64,000 nt of DNA, from NCBI RefSeq assembly GCF_958295425.1, contig NC_081138.1, positions 25,131,733 through 25,195,732 of the forward strand, written 5' to 3'. This DNA is from Solea solea. Its lineage: Eukaryota; Chordata; Actinopteri; Pleuronectiformes; Soleidae. Positions 12,013-25,820 of the stretch are shown here, in pieces; positions within the stretch are counted from its first letter, which is position 1; every line of letters starts with the position of its first letter. The notes below the pieces were generated by a model. The model saw only the letters and a program-made list of their open reading frames with translations. It was not told where the DNA came from and made no database searches. The position numbers and the translations under genes are program-made.

Positions 12013-13876
12013 AGAAAGGGACATGAAGCAAATGTATCAAAACAGAAGGAGCATTACAGAGATGGCGAGATGGTTTTAGGTCATCAGTCCCGTATGAAGT
12101 TGAAGACACTTGTCCATGTTTCTCTGGGTTAAGGGCTCAGGACAGAGAGCAGGGATTCCAAAATGTTAGCACTTAATGACCTGGGTAAGAGTTCACTGTT
12201 GCTCCTACTTGTTAATGCTTTAAAACAAAAACATACTTTATTTTAAAGGAAGGATTGAGTTTACCAGCTATATTTGTTTTACCAGTATGACTGCAGAGTG
12301 TGAAAAACACACAAAAACAACTGGAAAACACTTTTTATAATGTATCAAATAAAACGTAGTAAAAAATCTACTGTAATTAAAACCTGGCTCCAAACTTATA
12401 TGAGGTGTTGAATGGAAACGAGACGGCAATGTCGTCAAAGGCAGAGTGAAAGCAATATGTGCAGATGACTTCAGTTTATCCTGGGGTGACACCAGACTCG
12501 AACAGCACTCTCATATGTCTGGACTGGACGTGAGGCTTGGGGCTCAGCCAGCACCCTTCACCAGACACTGCTGCTGGGTATGAAGCCACAGGAGGCTCCA
12601 CATTGAACTCAGAACCTCCCAGACATGTGTGTAAGGTGACTAGAGTTGGTGTGCGCCACTGAAAGTGTAGTGGCATGGAATGGATGGAGGAAAACAGAGT
12701 TTATTAGGTCGCTGCTATATTTTTAGAAGTAATATAACATAACTTGATGGACTGTAGTATATGGCAGTAGCAGTTGCATTCAGGCTGTTGCTGTTATGGC
12801 TGGCAAGTTTGCAACTCACCGTCCAGGTATGCCAATAGTTAATCAGTCCCCCACCATAAATAAATAAAGCAAAAGGCAAAAGCTAAGTTGGTCTAAGCAG
12901 AACATGAGACACGACAGGCCCTTGGCAATCAAAATGAAAGTGGGTGACTGAGCTTAAACATTTAAACATAGAGAGATGTAGTGAGACATGGTAGACATGT
13001 TGGAGAGACGGAGGCAGAGAGAGCGACAGGGCGCTGGCTAAATCATGCCTCACTGAGAAATCTCCAAACCACTGCATCTCCAGGGGAAAATGTTTTCACC
13101 ATCCTCTAAGTGCCCATTAACTGTGTATTCCCATTCCAGCCGCGCTCTGCACAGTGCTCCGGCACAGTGGGAGCTGCGGCTGAAGCCGCCCACGGTATTC
13201 CAAGGAGGCCAGACCTAGCTGAGAGCCGGGGCGAGCGAAGAAGTGTGCAAAACTGTGCAGGCTTCCTGGTGCTTGAAGACATGTAGGTCAGTCCTTCTAC
13301 ACACAATACACACCTAGAGTAACTGGAAGATCCGGCACCTCTAGTGTCTTCCAGCAAATATTCCCCGTCTGTTCTTTCACTTGTTACCAGCGACTCATTA
13401 CATCTCTTTGCACTCACTTTCTCCTCTAAAAACAGGGGGATATAAATTATAGAGCTTTGTTATCGGTGACAGGGCGAGTTGTCAAAACTATTTACAAGTA
13501 TTATTAGCTCATTTGCTTTCTGCCATTTCCATCATAGATTTGAACATCTTAAGGTAAGGGAGTCTGCGCCCCCCAATTAGAGTCTGATAACTAATCAATA
13601 GCTGCATATTCTGTAAGCAGGAAGTAAACGATAAGCCCCCTGGGAAAAGCTGTTCAAATTACACTATTGCCAATGTGGAGCGTGAATAGTGAAAGACATA
13701 GAGAGCACATGGGTATGAAAGGCAGATAGAGAGTACTGAACTAACCTTTCCTGTCTTAAAGCCATTATTCTGCTTGTATAAAAGATATGCTAAGGCCTTT
13801 CAGTTTTTATGAACCAAACGGTTGTCCTTCAAAACAGACAAAAGAAAGAGTGGATGAAATGAGTGAGGTCTCGTCG
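12013..13876. other. Intergenic with CpG-rich patch at 13130-13260
   Basis: Mostly AT-rich. From 13138 to 13255 CpG and GC rise (gccgcgctctgcac, gctgcggctgaagccgccc, gccggggcgagcg). Both strands have short open frames there, without recognisable products. Confidence 0.6.
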
Positions 13877-14038
13877 TTAGTTTGCTGCAGGGGATGATCT
13901 GCATCTTCCAGGATGAACTATGTAGAACACATAGTGGGTAACTGGTAGACAGTGTCCATACAACAGCCAGTGCAGCCAGAAGCAGACCATGGACAAGGAC
14001 ACCACAAGTGGAAACAGGAAGAACCGCTGCAGTGCCAT
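13877..14038 (-). CDS. Short hydrophobic ORF, possible membrane micropeptide
   Basis: ATG at 14036-14038 in good context (GGCATGG), 53 codons to a TAA. The first 30 residues are hydrophobic (FFLFPLVVSL, VCFWLHWLLYG), like a signal anchor. Codons have mostly G or C in third position, unlike flanking DNA. No family recognised. It may be the first exon of a spliced gene or a chance frame. Confidence 0.22.
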   Translation of the reverse strand: MALQRFFLFPLVVSLSMVCFWLHWLLYGHCLPVTHYVFYIVHPGRCRSSPAAN

Positions 14039-15580
14039 GCCTTTATTTATGTATTTACGGTGCCACACTGAAACCACAAATATGAAGGAAAATATGCAAA
14101 GTGATGCCAGTACAGGTCTATTTTTAAGTGCTGTCTTTTACCATTAGTGTTGAGCTTGTTTTTGCTTTCCTACAGGGTTTGATTCATTTTAGCGTACTGT
14201 ATATACTCACAAAAAATAGATCGAAAGCAAACATGTTTGAATGCAAATAAAAGCAAGTTGTAACGGTCCAATGAGAATCAAGCTTTTAAGAAAGCAAAAG
14301 GGAAAATTCTTTAGTTATTCACACCCTTAAATCTTCCCTTTAAAGTATTATACAGTCATGGTAATCCCCTGATTTTATCTTTTCTCTTTTTTCGTCTTTT
14401 TTCTCCTGCTCTCAAATGTCATCCTCAAGCCAATCAATAGTTAAAGGAATCATTCAAAGCCATTCGTATCAAAGCACGCTGCTCCGGAGCGAGCGTGGTG
14501 CGTCATGAACTAATGAAAGCCTGTGTGTGGATAGATTAGTCCTGTCTTCTTTAGCTCTCAATCACACTGGTGAGACAGAGTCCAGTGTCAGAGGATCAAA
14601 CGGGAAACATTTCAAAGTCTTTTTGAAGACCAATGATGGAAAATAAAAAATGAGTATTAGCACATGAAAAGACAATAATAAGAACACCATGTATGTTCCT
14701 AACAGTTTTATATGCTGAAGTATATAAGTAAGGGTGATTTTAAAATATTCAGCATGACTATGTTTAAAAATGCAACCGAGTAAGTGTTATAATTAAACTA
14801 TTATGGAATATAATAAACTATATTGTGGCAAGTTTCTATTTGACTAATAAAAAAGCAAGAAGTTTTACTTTAGTTGGAAGCACTAAGATTAGAAAAGGGG
14901 AAAAAAGGTCGATTGATTAGCGTCTTCATCCTTTGATGCAACCTAATCCATGTCTTAGTGAGAGGATGTTGGGAGCAAAGCATCTGCATATCGAGAAGTT
15001 TTGGGCTCTGGGTGTTGCTTGTTACTCTTAGTGATGCGTTGCATTTAACTCTTTTGTTGTCAGAGGTCATGGACAATTGAGATAGATAGGTGTGAGATTG
15101 TGGAAACGCTTGTATGTACTGTATCTATGTATGTGTGTGACAAAGCCCACACCTTCTGCCTGTGTTTGCGTGCGGACTCGCTCAGACCAGGCTCAGTCAG
15201 TACAGGCTCAGTCAGTACAGGCTCAGTCCCGCAGTGGGTTTGTGTGACGCCTGTGAAGGAACTCAGTGAAAAGGAGCATTGTGCTGAGAGACTGTTCTCC
15301 TGGTGGGTAAAGCCCGTAAGCCGCTCTCCTCCACATGGGGCTGACAGTCGAGGTTTCTCAACTGTGGTCTGGAAAACGCCTGCGACTGCTTCCTCTTACA
15401 CAGTATATCCCTAGAAGCTCTGAGAGAATGATGGACACAGAAAATATTGTCATTTTCAAAAATGAACCAAAAAATTGGTTCCAACATTTTTCATTCAGCT
15501 GTACTTTGTCTGGATCCGACATATTTACAGCAGGCTTGAGCATGCAGGATGTAACACAAATTCTGCTGCTGAAAAGCCTC
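14039..15580. other. Intergenic with a 15-bp minisatellite
   Basis: Tandem units of 'caggctcagtcagta' occupy 15188-15228 (two full and one partial copy). No gene recognised. Confidence 0.75.
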
Positions 15581-15690
15581 CATCCATTCATCTTCTATGG
15601 CTTTATCCTCCACATGAGGTGTCAGTCCCAGCTGACATAGGGCGAAAGGCGTGGTTACACTCTGGACAGGTCACCAGTCGCTGAAAAGCC
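15581..15690 (+). repeat. Dispersed fish repeat, 5' part only
   Basis: 'catccattcatcttctatgg', 'ctttatcctccacatgagg', 'gtcccagctgacatagggcg' and 'ctctggacaggtcaccagtc' give the start of the family; the rest is missing. Confidence 0.75.
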
Positions 15691-17950
15691 TGCACGTAAG
15701 ATATTAGTGACTTTTGTGGACATTTGCTTTCTCACATACAAGCACTCGCCAAAAGTTCAGGAAAAATTCAGGGAAACGTTAGTACATGTCTGACGGCAGC
15801 TTATTTGGTACAAAAGAAGATGAGACGAAGAGAGAAGTGTAAGTGAAAAAGTGGGATGTTTTACCGCATTGTATCACTCATGAGTTTCTGTTTAACGGAA
15901 TACATTTACTTTTACTCTAATCTTTATGACATGTTTTTCATAATGTATTAAAGCTGATGCTGTTAAGTAATAAGAATGGAACAAAGGTAATGTCCTGGAA
16001 GGTCATGTTTTTCTTTCTTCCAAATGCCACAACAGTTTGTCCTCACTTTGACTCTCATACATCAGTATGTACGCTACTACACAGTAGATGGCTTTTAAAT
16101 GTATTTGGAAAAGTATATCTGGACGCAATCTTCTGTACTCGTACATCTTCTTGTCACATCAGCAATCTAAATGTTATCCTTGATCTAATCGTAATTCCCC
16201 CCACAAATAGCAACAGGACTGTCAGTGATGAGTTGGGGGAGCCTCCCTGTTTGCACCCGTGTGAAAGTTTGTTTTGCACCGTAACACAGTGTTTCAGCCC
16301 TTGACACGTCTGTGGCTTGTATGATGATAAATTCAGTGCAGGTGTCACCCTGCTTACGGTAGGTGAGGATTGATGGTCTGCAGAGGCCGGCTATCCATCA
16401 CCATCGCATCGGGATTTCAAGAATCTGTTCCTGATCACACTCCACAGCGGGGGCCATGCGGTAACGACCCCTCTCAGTGCGACACCACAGGAAATCGATA
16501 CCAGGCACTCAAGGTCAATGTACTGTTGGAAAACTACTTAAGCCCTGACGGATGGAAGGCCCGCCCGTACATGAGACAAGCTATTGACAGCGCCGCCGCC
16601 GCCTCCTCCTCCTCCCATACTTAGAAAATCCACGCACACGAAGACATCAACAATGTGTGTCCTTTAAAGGCTTGAGATTTCTTTGTTTATCTCCGCCTTG
16701 CTGTTTCTGCTACTCTGTGCTACAATCTTTAATAATAATTGTGGCTGACCCACCATGTGAAACTAAGTGACCAAATCTACCATTGGACTGTCACACTGCT
16801 TAAACTGTTGCCTTTGCTGCATTGCAGACACACTAACAGATTTAACCTGACCAGCTTAAGGAAGGCCCCACATTGTACATTTGAAAGGCATATGTCAGTC
16901 CTCTGTTAAGGGGCCTATACCTCTCATCTGTCCATTCTATCCTTATGTAATAATTCATAATGTGCTAAAACAATGTTCTTTTTTTAATGTAGAATCAAGT
17001 AACTCACATTTACATGAGAACTCTTGTCCCTCCTGCAGAAACTTCTGCATCGTCCCCTGAATGTCTTACCATATGTGCAGCTGTGTTTGCACGTGTAAAT
17101 TTCTTTTAGCGTGCTAGCTATCGGTTAGCGATACCATGAATTAAGAGACTAACGTTTGGGCGAATTGCTGGGCTCGTCTCAGGTTTTGGCAGCTACTGTG
17201 CAGCCACAAAACCCAGAAGTGGTGTAGCTATCCCGTCTTTTTTCCAAACTCGTCTTTAGGTTGCCCTCTTTTGCGTCACGTTTGCATTAGACTCCCAGCC
17301 GTCGGTGTAACACAACTCCATCATTGGGCTGTTCTCTGCCAGCAAGGTCAATGACAAGCCCATGAGCACTGCAGCACAACTGCTTATATCATATCCATCT
17401 GAACTTAAAACGTCAAAGAACCCACAGAATTTATATCCCTACTGTATGTAATACACCATTTTTCAAAGAAAGATCAAATTGCCTTGTAAAGCAGTCCTTC
17501 CATACAATCATGCAAACCGACTTGAACAAGCAGGGTGGCCCTGCGTGGACCTTCATGTGGTGCACACTGCATCAGAAAGCACCTGCTCATCTGACTGAGG
17601 TTACACATTCTGTAAGTTGTACATGAAGATACCCAAGCTCTACATCCTGTACAGCGGCAACCTCAAGAAAAAAAGTCCAGGATGACTGATGAGCTGAGAA
17701 TATTCCTCACACAGGAAAGCCACAGACAGACATTTCGAGTAAGAGGAACAGGGTTTTATCAGATGCTGTTGAATGTGAGGAGAAAACAGTGCAGCACTGC
17801 CTTTTTTTTTTTGTGGTGCTGGTGTTATCACACCTGCAATGAGTTGTGAACATGTAAAGGAGCTGATGATAAATACACAATCTCCAGTTGATTCCTTTGG
17901 CAAAACCAATTTCAGTCTCTCTTTTACAGACTCCTTTTAAGAAAAGAAAA

Positions 17951-17951
<1 letters not shown>
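15691..17951. other. Intergenic, GC-rich stretch at 16440-16620
   Basis: The stretch 16440-16620 has several CpGs and ends in a short GCC/TCC trinucleotide run (16590-16616). An open frame through it (84 codons from 16370) has no recognisable product. Nothing else seen. Confidence 0.6.

Positions 17952-17999
<48 letters not shown>
17952..17999. repeat. (TG)n microsatellite
   Basis: About 24 TG units, the longest dinucleotide run of this type in the window. Confidence 0.98.
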
Positions 18000-20900
18000 G
18001 TCGTATCCTGTCACAGACAAAAAAGTGCATTTTCTATATTTGGGTGGCAAAATGAGTCTGCGGGCTACTTACGCAAACATCACACAATGGTGCAAAGGTG
18101 ATTACTCAAAATCATTTAGCTAGAGCAGTAAACTAAGTTTTCTTGCGTAATAGGATACTGTATATATGGTCTAACTACAGTGGCAATCCTTCATTATGGA
18201 TTTATGTTACACCTTCTGTTATTTCGACTGTACACTGCACACATGAAGACGTAAAGGGAGAGTCATGCTCACGCACACACACACACACGGAATGAATCCA
18301 GACAGTTGTGAATTTCCCAAGAACCCACACAACACATGCAATGAATATTGCCTTCATCTACATAATGGATTATGTGGGTCACCATAGAGGTGGTCTATTT
18401 TTCTTACTCTAGCTCATCTGTGTGCCTTATTCTTTTTTTACCTGCAAATAATTAGTGTATCTTGACAGCACAACACATTTGTGTTAGCGACTTTCTTCCC
18501 TCTAACCTATTTAAAATCTGGAGTCACTCGCACCTATAGTGGCGCCATTTCTGGCTTTGACTACAAGGATCCGTTGCGTTCCACAGCCATGTCACTCTGC
18601 CTTTGCCATATTGCTTTCCCAGACGTGTTGCTAATACATTTCACATGTTATTTTCTGTTGGAAGCATAATTTGCATCCAGTTTGGAGGTGCTAAGTCATA
18701 CAGAATCAAGCCAAAAGCAGCATCACTGCACTTGAAGGACAGCGAAGAGCTTACCAGGCCTGCAGAGGTAGAAGCTCCTGCACTGCAGCCTGTATGTATT
18801 ATGAAATAAAGTTGACCTCAGGATTAATCCTGTTGTTTTCAGGTTTTACTAGATTTCATTTCTGACCTATAACTACATGCTGCTCACTCTGGACCAGATA
18901 GCAGATCAACACATAGAGAAGGACTTTGTAACCCTTTCCTGTGAAGGTTGCCGTGTCTCTTAGGAGAGCAAGAGCGGGAGGGCTGCCTCCTATTTTCTTC
19001 AATAATGTTTTTATTCCCTGTTGGGTACAATCACCGTCAATGCCATTTTATTGTGCTTTTTTAAAACTTTTATTACCCTACAGCAAATACTGTGTGATAG
19101 ACTCACAACGTGTAAGACATGAAAGTAACTCTACTAACAGCTTTGAATAATGTTTTTATAGCTGGAATAACAAAAAGAAAGTGCAACACATTATTATGAT
19201 TGAGTACACAAATTGAGAACACCTTTGTGAAAGTGCCAGGGAAGGCTGTAGTCTCAACATTTTTTAATAAAACACAAATGTTCTGGACATGTTCCATAAC
19301 TGTTGCTGAGAACCTCCAAATATACAGTATATATATTTTTTAAATGTATTTCTTACCAACTTTTAAACTCTTACACTCACTCTTCAAAAAAAAAAAAAAA
19401 AGCTTTCCTTTCCATGGTCGTTTGGCTTGAACTATTGGCTGCGTTGCCCTCTCACTTTTCCGGAGGTATTGCTTCATTTGATCTGTTTTGACTGTTTCCA
19501 TAGGTTTTCAGAAAACATGCACGGATGCTAATTAAAACAGAAGACTCCATCTCACGTACACGTGTTTGCCGTTGAGTGCAAATGCTGCTGTAGTTTTTTT
19601 TTTCTTTTTTTTTCTGAGTATTATTTCTGAGGCCAGGCAATGAAAAGTAGTCTGGATATGATGCTCCTCAAGAGTTCAGGATCCAGAGCTGTGTACCATT
19701 TATTCACAAAGTGAAAACATAGGGAGGCCGTAAATATTCAATTTGAGCTGTCTTCAAAACATACTGGAACACTCATCAGACCTTACTGTCTATGAAGACG
19801 TTGTTCGGAAAATGTGTGTGACGTTTTTATGTGACTTGGTAAATCTGTTACTGCCATAAGTGAAGGCTGGCCCACACTTCCTGATGTAGATTTTGTTAAA
19901 AAGATCAGAGGCTCATGTTGCCATGTTTTATGACCCCTGGAGGGCACTGACAAACCTTACATTAGCCTTAGTCTGGGCCTTCAGCCGCCTGTTTGAACAT
20001 GAAGAATTAGCCAAGCTCTCAGACACTGGTCATAATGTGGTCGCCACTCGGCTTTTCCACCGTAGCTGGGCCAAATGGGACGTGGTGCTGTGCCAGGAAG
20101 CCAACCTCCAAGGCTGGCTATTCATGGTGGGACCTCCCTCAAGAACAGCACACAGGGAGTTGGAAGGAAGCACAGAAGTAAGGGACATTTGAGAAGATTG
20201 AAAGAGGGAATAATAAACAGAGGACGACACAAAGCGAACGAACGGTAGGGGAGGTGGAACAGAGGGTAGATGGATGGATGGATGGATGGAGCAAGTTGCT
20301 GTCTGAAAGCCAGCTCGGTGTGTGGCGTGGAGGCCACCTCAGTGCCTCACTCTTAAATCCACGGGCAAGAGAGAAGGGGAAGCCATAAAAGTGCGCGCCA
20401 AAATGATCTCTGAGAGATTAAAATGCGATAATAATGATAATATGATTGAGTTGATGTAATGTAAAATGGTAAAAACAGTAGCCCAGTTTGTAGTGTATTA
20501 AAAGAAATGTGTTTTTCCAATATCAAAATTGTCTTTCTTGTTTCATGTTCGAGCCAAGGCTCTGAATCATCTTCAAAATGAGTCACAAGGCACTGTAAAG
20601 TAACTTCAACAGCATTTTAGTATTATCCCATGCATGCTATGCATCGTGTGTGTGTGTGTGTGTAAACAAGTACATACACATAACACAAACCTTATTTTAA
20701 CCTACTTTTAAATGTTTTTTTCCCCTTTACTCTTACGCTGGGGTTATCTAGGGGGAGCTGCCCTGTTTTTATAATAATAAGTGCGAAACATGCAGTTCTA
20801 TATAAAGCTATTTAGCATTTAATGTGAGCGTTAACTGCAGATGGTTGTATGCATCCATTGTTTCCCAGATAGAAAAACAGACAGCCTTGTCATAGTTGTT

Positions 20901-21399
20901 TTGCGTTAAGCTCGTTTTTCCACCTCAACCTCACATGGCCCTTGATGATACTGTTCAGCTACCCAGAGCCTCAAGGGCTTCGGGGGGTGTTTCAGAGGAA
21001 AGAGACACTGCAAGACGAGAGAGACAGAGGAAGGAACGAATATTAAGTGTGTCAGAAAAAAAACAATAATGTGAAAACAATAAGGAGAGTTGGCTGGGAG
21101 GAAGGGAGACCAAGGGGCGTTGTTTGCGGCTTTCTCTTGTTACCGTAACCGCAATGCAAAGATTCCTCATCACTGTGGCTTTTCATGTCGTGGTGGTGGT
21201 CATGAGGACATGCAAATGATGCTAGAGGAGACCTCCTTCTCTATATTGTTCATGCCTGTGGTCATTATTCCATCGAATGTAAAATACACTAGAGACACTT
21301 GAAGTGTTCCTATCTCCCATTATACCATGGTGCAAGTGTACCTTGGTTTTTGAAGGTAGGAGAAGGACATTTTGTGGCAGCTACCGTTTGTGAATCTGG
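18000..21399. other. Intergenic with small simple repeats
   Basis: (CA)n at 18274-18288, (TG)n at 20646-20663, (TGGA)n at about 20269-20288, A run at 19386-19401. No gene recognised. Confidence 0.7.
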
Positions 21400-21665
21400 G
21401 CACTTCCTGAATCCACTTGTGCCATGGACTTGTACACCTATAAACAATTTAAAGTTGCCAATTAACCCAACCTGCAGGTCTTTGAATTGAGGGAGGAAGT
21501 CAGATTATCCACAATAAACCTACTCAGGCATGGGGAGGACACACACACAAAGAGAGGCTCCATCTGGCCAACAGGTTTGAACCCACAATCACATCGCTGT
21601 GAGGTGAGCGCGCTGTCAACTCCTGCACCACCCACAAAGAACACAAGACTTTGATGTGTCCTGTT
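21400..21665 (+). repeat. Dispersed fish repeat, degenerate 3' part
   Basis: Phrases 'gttgccaattaacccaacc', 'tgcaggtctttgaattgagg', 'ggcatggggaggaca' and 'gtttgaacccacaatcac' follow the order of this family. Confidence 0.6.
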
Positions 21666-22829
21666 AAGATGCCACACCCGGCTTCTGTTCGTATAGCATG
21701 CCTACTCTTCCCCTAACAATGAAACCACAGAGAGAGAAAGTGTTATGTGCACTAAAGGCATTTTTACACCTTTGTTTTCTTGTACAGAAATCCAGTTTTT
21801 TCATCAGTAGGGTATTTGATAATCATCCAGATACATAAAGCCTACTTTGAAGTTGCAGTTGTACAGCGAGTGGTGTGCTCGACCATTCTGCAAATCACAT
21901 TGCTTCAGGCCATAAAAACTGGAAGAAGACCACAGTACAGAAGCTCCTCTCCTATAGCTGTCCGACCCCACAGCCTCACACACCGGGGTGAATTTTATAT
22001 CATTAAATAAAGCCTCTTAAAGCCATTTTACGACCCCCACGTGACCTTACTTCATGAAGGATCTCCTTTGTTTTTGCATCTAATCGCAGCCTCTTAAAGT
22101 TTTAATGACAGCCAGTAAAATATTGATAACTAATATCAGCTGGATGCCCGGCTGCCTTGTTGGTAGGTAGCTGGAGCCCACCCCCTCCTGCGCTGTATCC
22201 GCCCAAGCTGGCATGTGTGCACTAGCTCGAGGGCAAGCACATGTGCAGAGGACTCACATATACAGTACTCTTCCTCAAAGAGAGGAGAGAGTGTGTTATG
22301 GCATTGTGTAATATTTGTGAAAAAAGGAGGATATACTGTAGTCTTCAGGCCCAGAAAGTGAGCCAACCTGTATTCTTTTGAATGACAACTGATTGCAAAA
22401 CAAAATCAAAGTTTAGATAAAAGTGTATGAGGGAAAAATAGTTCTCACTTGATTTAGAATACCAGTGAAGCACATTTCTATGTATAGTTTATGGGGTAAG
22501 TTTCAGGTCTTCTTCAGTGCAGCACGGTGTCCATTTTCTTAATGATTTTCCCATTAAGGGTCAAAAAGAAGATCAATCAATGTTTTACAGTGGCCTCCAT
22601 CCAGTAAGTGAATGGTTGCAGGTGTATAGGTGGACCTCAGATGGATCTCAGTCAGGACTATCTGCCCTTAAAATATGGTTACCTCTAAATTTCAGAAACC
22701 AACATGTAGCTGGTCAAAACACTGACCTTGAGGCTTCACAGCAGCAGCCGTTCCCAAACCAGTGAGTGACATCACAATAGGGTGCTGCTTCAGAATCAGA
22801 TTTTTTTTTATTTGGTAATGTCAAAGGTT
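21666..22829. other. Intergenic, nothing recognised
   Basis: No gene or repeat recognised; a T run is at 22800-22809. Confidence 0.7.
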
Positions 22830-22951
22830 AAATTGGACACTCTAAATTGACCGTAGGTGTGAGAGTGTGAGTGTCCAGGGTGTACTCCGCCCATCGCCCT
22901 ACGTCAGCCCCCCCCTCGACCCTCATGTGGAGGATAATGGATGGATGGATG
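22830..22951 (-). repeat. Dispersed fish repeat, partial, reverse
   Basis: Reads as the reverse complement of the family: 'gacactctaaattgaccgta', 'gtccagggtgtactccgccc', 'cctcatgtggaggataatgg', then a GGAT tetranucleotide run. Confidence 0.75.
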
Positions 22952-25820
22952 TCAAAGGTTCTTGACCGACAGATGGGGCGAAGAGATGTTGGGTCCATAG
23001 ATCAGCTAGTTAGTTCTGTGGTCGTTTAGTATATGTGACAAAGACCAAATGCTAATTGTGACAGTCCTGAGACAGCATTTACCTCTACACTGTATTCACT
23101 GCACCAGCGTGACAGGCAACCACAGCATACTTGCTGGCTTTTATCCCCAAAGGCGCACAAGTACAAATCACTCCTTGGTTAAAATGACCCCCATTAAATG
23201 TCAAAACTGCAATGAGCTGCAGAATACAACCATGATTCAATGAAAACATTAGCGTGGCTGCAAATACAGGAAAACTACGGTATATGGTCAATATTTGCTT
23301 GTCCGTTTCTACACATAGTTCAACCAAAAGCAGCAAAGTTAACCATCACTAGCAGTTTAACTTCAAGGGAGGATGGGAACGAGGATGGTTGTGACATCAA
23401 ATGAAGAGACCTCGTATGGTAAAAAAAAAAGAAAAGATAAAAAGACTATGTTTACTCTCTTTGTAGATTCCAGGGAGATCTCTCATTTATCTCTCTCCTT
23501 AAACACAGTGGTTCACCCTGCTGCTAAAAGCCCACCTCAGCAGTTTTTCTCTTTCTCCTTAGTCCTTACCCTTTAATATTGATGATTCTCACAGGATAAA
23601 ATAAGTTAAGTGGAGATATGGTAATCCCTCCTCTGCTTGCTGAACTCGTTTGTTTACTCTGGGGTGACTGCCGTGATGTAGCTACGCCTTTCTAGTCGCA
23701 TATAATTTCACGTTTAGCAAACGCTCCCCTCTTTAATGTGCCCACTATCAAGGTCATGAATAGCTAAATTTTTTCAGCCTCTGGAATTAATTATTCACAG
23801 ATAAAAAGCAAACTAGGCTTCTCCCTGACACAGAGTGGTGCTTACTTTGCTGTCCAAAATGTATTCAACCCCCCTTTAAATGCTTCACATGTTGCTGACA
23901 TAAATTTAGTCGGTGTTTGGGGATTCGTTTTCCTTTTTTGGCTCTTTTCGTGGTGTTTAAAGAAAGATATCATGCTGGGAACATGGTGGAACCCCACAAA
24001 AGTAAACCAAGGTAATGGAATTAATCACTTTCAGAGGGTTTGTGGTTATGGCTGCGTGGATCGAGGAAAATCTCACATGGCACAGTCATTTGAAATCCAA
24101 TATAATTCCACATTCTGCTTCGCAAACTCATTTGATAAGTTTGTGTCAGAGAAGTCTTCACCTGAACAAGAAATGAGTAGACTAGACTTGTTTCTTGTTA
24201 ATAGTTGGAACTATTGTGAATGGAATAGCTGGATTTCTCCCCAAGGTTATATAGCAGTGATTTGCAGGTCACCCCTGTGGATCCACTCTGCCCAAACATT
24301 GGAAATGGACTGGGAATTCCTATAGAATATGGTCTGGCTTCATTGTATAGTCTGTTTGATAAGGGATTAAAGTCAGTAAATCCATTACTTTATATGGGAC
24401 TCTGTGTTTGAGTAATCCTCTGCATTTTAGACCCAATTTCTCCTACTTTTCTCCCGTATTCCATTTTTGGCCACAGAGAACTAGTAATAAAGTAATAGTC
24501 TGCAACACGTTTTAAAGTACATCCATTTATTCATTATCAGGAAATTGGGAAAACATCTCGTCTAATTGGTTGGCAGATTATGGCACTCAGGTTATAAAGA
24601 GAATGAGCAGTCGAGTTAATGTCATTAAGCCGTTTTAGATCAGAGTTCAATATGTCTCAAACTGCAAAGGCGTGTCCGTGTCACTGTGACATTCAGAAGG
24701 ACACGCATACCGTTTTCATAAATGCAATGAGCACAGTTCTCATTATACGATATTTAAAAAGTGTATTATTTTAATTATTGAGATGGTTACTGAACTCTTA
24801 TTCTCAAAGGAAAGATGACTACTAAAATATTAATTAAACATAATCATGAACAGGTGACAGGTCACCAGCCGATCACAGATAGGAGATAAACGACCATTCA
24901 CACTCCCCTCGTGTATTTACCACAGAATCATTTTTTAATTTTTGATTTTGAGCAATGTAATGCAAGTAGGCATCAAGACGACTAGCTGAAGATCAGACTG
25001 GATGAAAGGTGACGTGATCGAAGTGTTAATATTTTCCATGTGAGTGAGTTACATTTTAACAGATGTGTCATAAACGACAGTGAGGTTTGAGGATTGCGAC
25101 TGGAGGTGAGGATGAATTAATTCTATCATTGCAGTATACAAGCTCATTTAATCTGATTGTTCACCAAGCAATACTGAGATATGTCACTTTAATCGCTTTA
25201 TTTCTTTGTTTTTATGACCCATTTTAAACAAAACAGCTCCATGTGTGCACTGGCAGTAATTTCCCCTGTGCTTTTCTTTTTAGGAACATGAGGTAAATAA
25301 TGTTGGAATCTTTTTGTAGCAACACAAGCACATGCATGGCGTTAAAGCAGTGAGGTTCCTCATAGAAAGACTCATGCTCACAGCAAGGCCTCCGCTAAGA
25401 CAGACACCCCAGTAAGAACAATTCATTTTAGCTACAGCCAACGTTTGCAATTAAGATTCATCTTCACTGCTTGTCACAATCTCATGCACTGCCTTCTCTT
25501 CGAATGAATCACCTGTACAGTTTAATTACCACATCTTCTTCCTCTAGCCCACCCACTATCACCAGCATATCTCTTGCAGGCCTCATTATCAAACTAGGGC
25601 AATTTCCCCCCAGCAACCCCATCTCTAATGTATGGTTCCTTTAAGCAAGACTGATGATGGCCAATAAAAGTGTGAGTCTGAAGCAGTATAAATGAGCAGG
25701 TATAAATGGGTCTTTTGAAATCCAAACAGAATGCAAGGATGAGTTTATGACAGCTTGAAGCCAATGGCATTACATGACTTCTGCATATATTGGGGTTGAG
25801 CTCAGGATGCCATATCATAT
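22952..25820. other. Intergenic with a short repeat fragment
   Basis: A small fragment of the same family ('aggtcaccagccgatcacag' and on) is at 24851-24925. No gene recognised; the 117-codon frame at 23972-24325 has no splice sites or known product. Confidence 0.65.

Noticed and set aside
16370..16624. 84-codon plus-strand frame through a GC-rich patch
   Set aside because: No recognisable product, ends in a trinucleotide run, no splice-linked partner.
17707..18030. Open frames made of His-Thr or Val-Cys repeats here and at other CA/GT tracts
   Set aside because: Translations of microsatellites without coding meaning.
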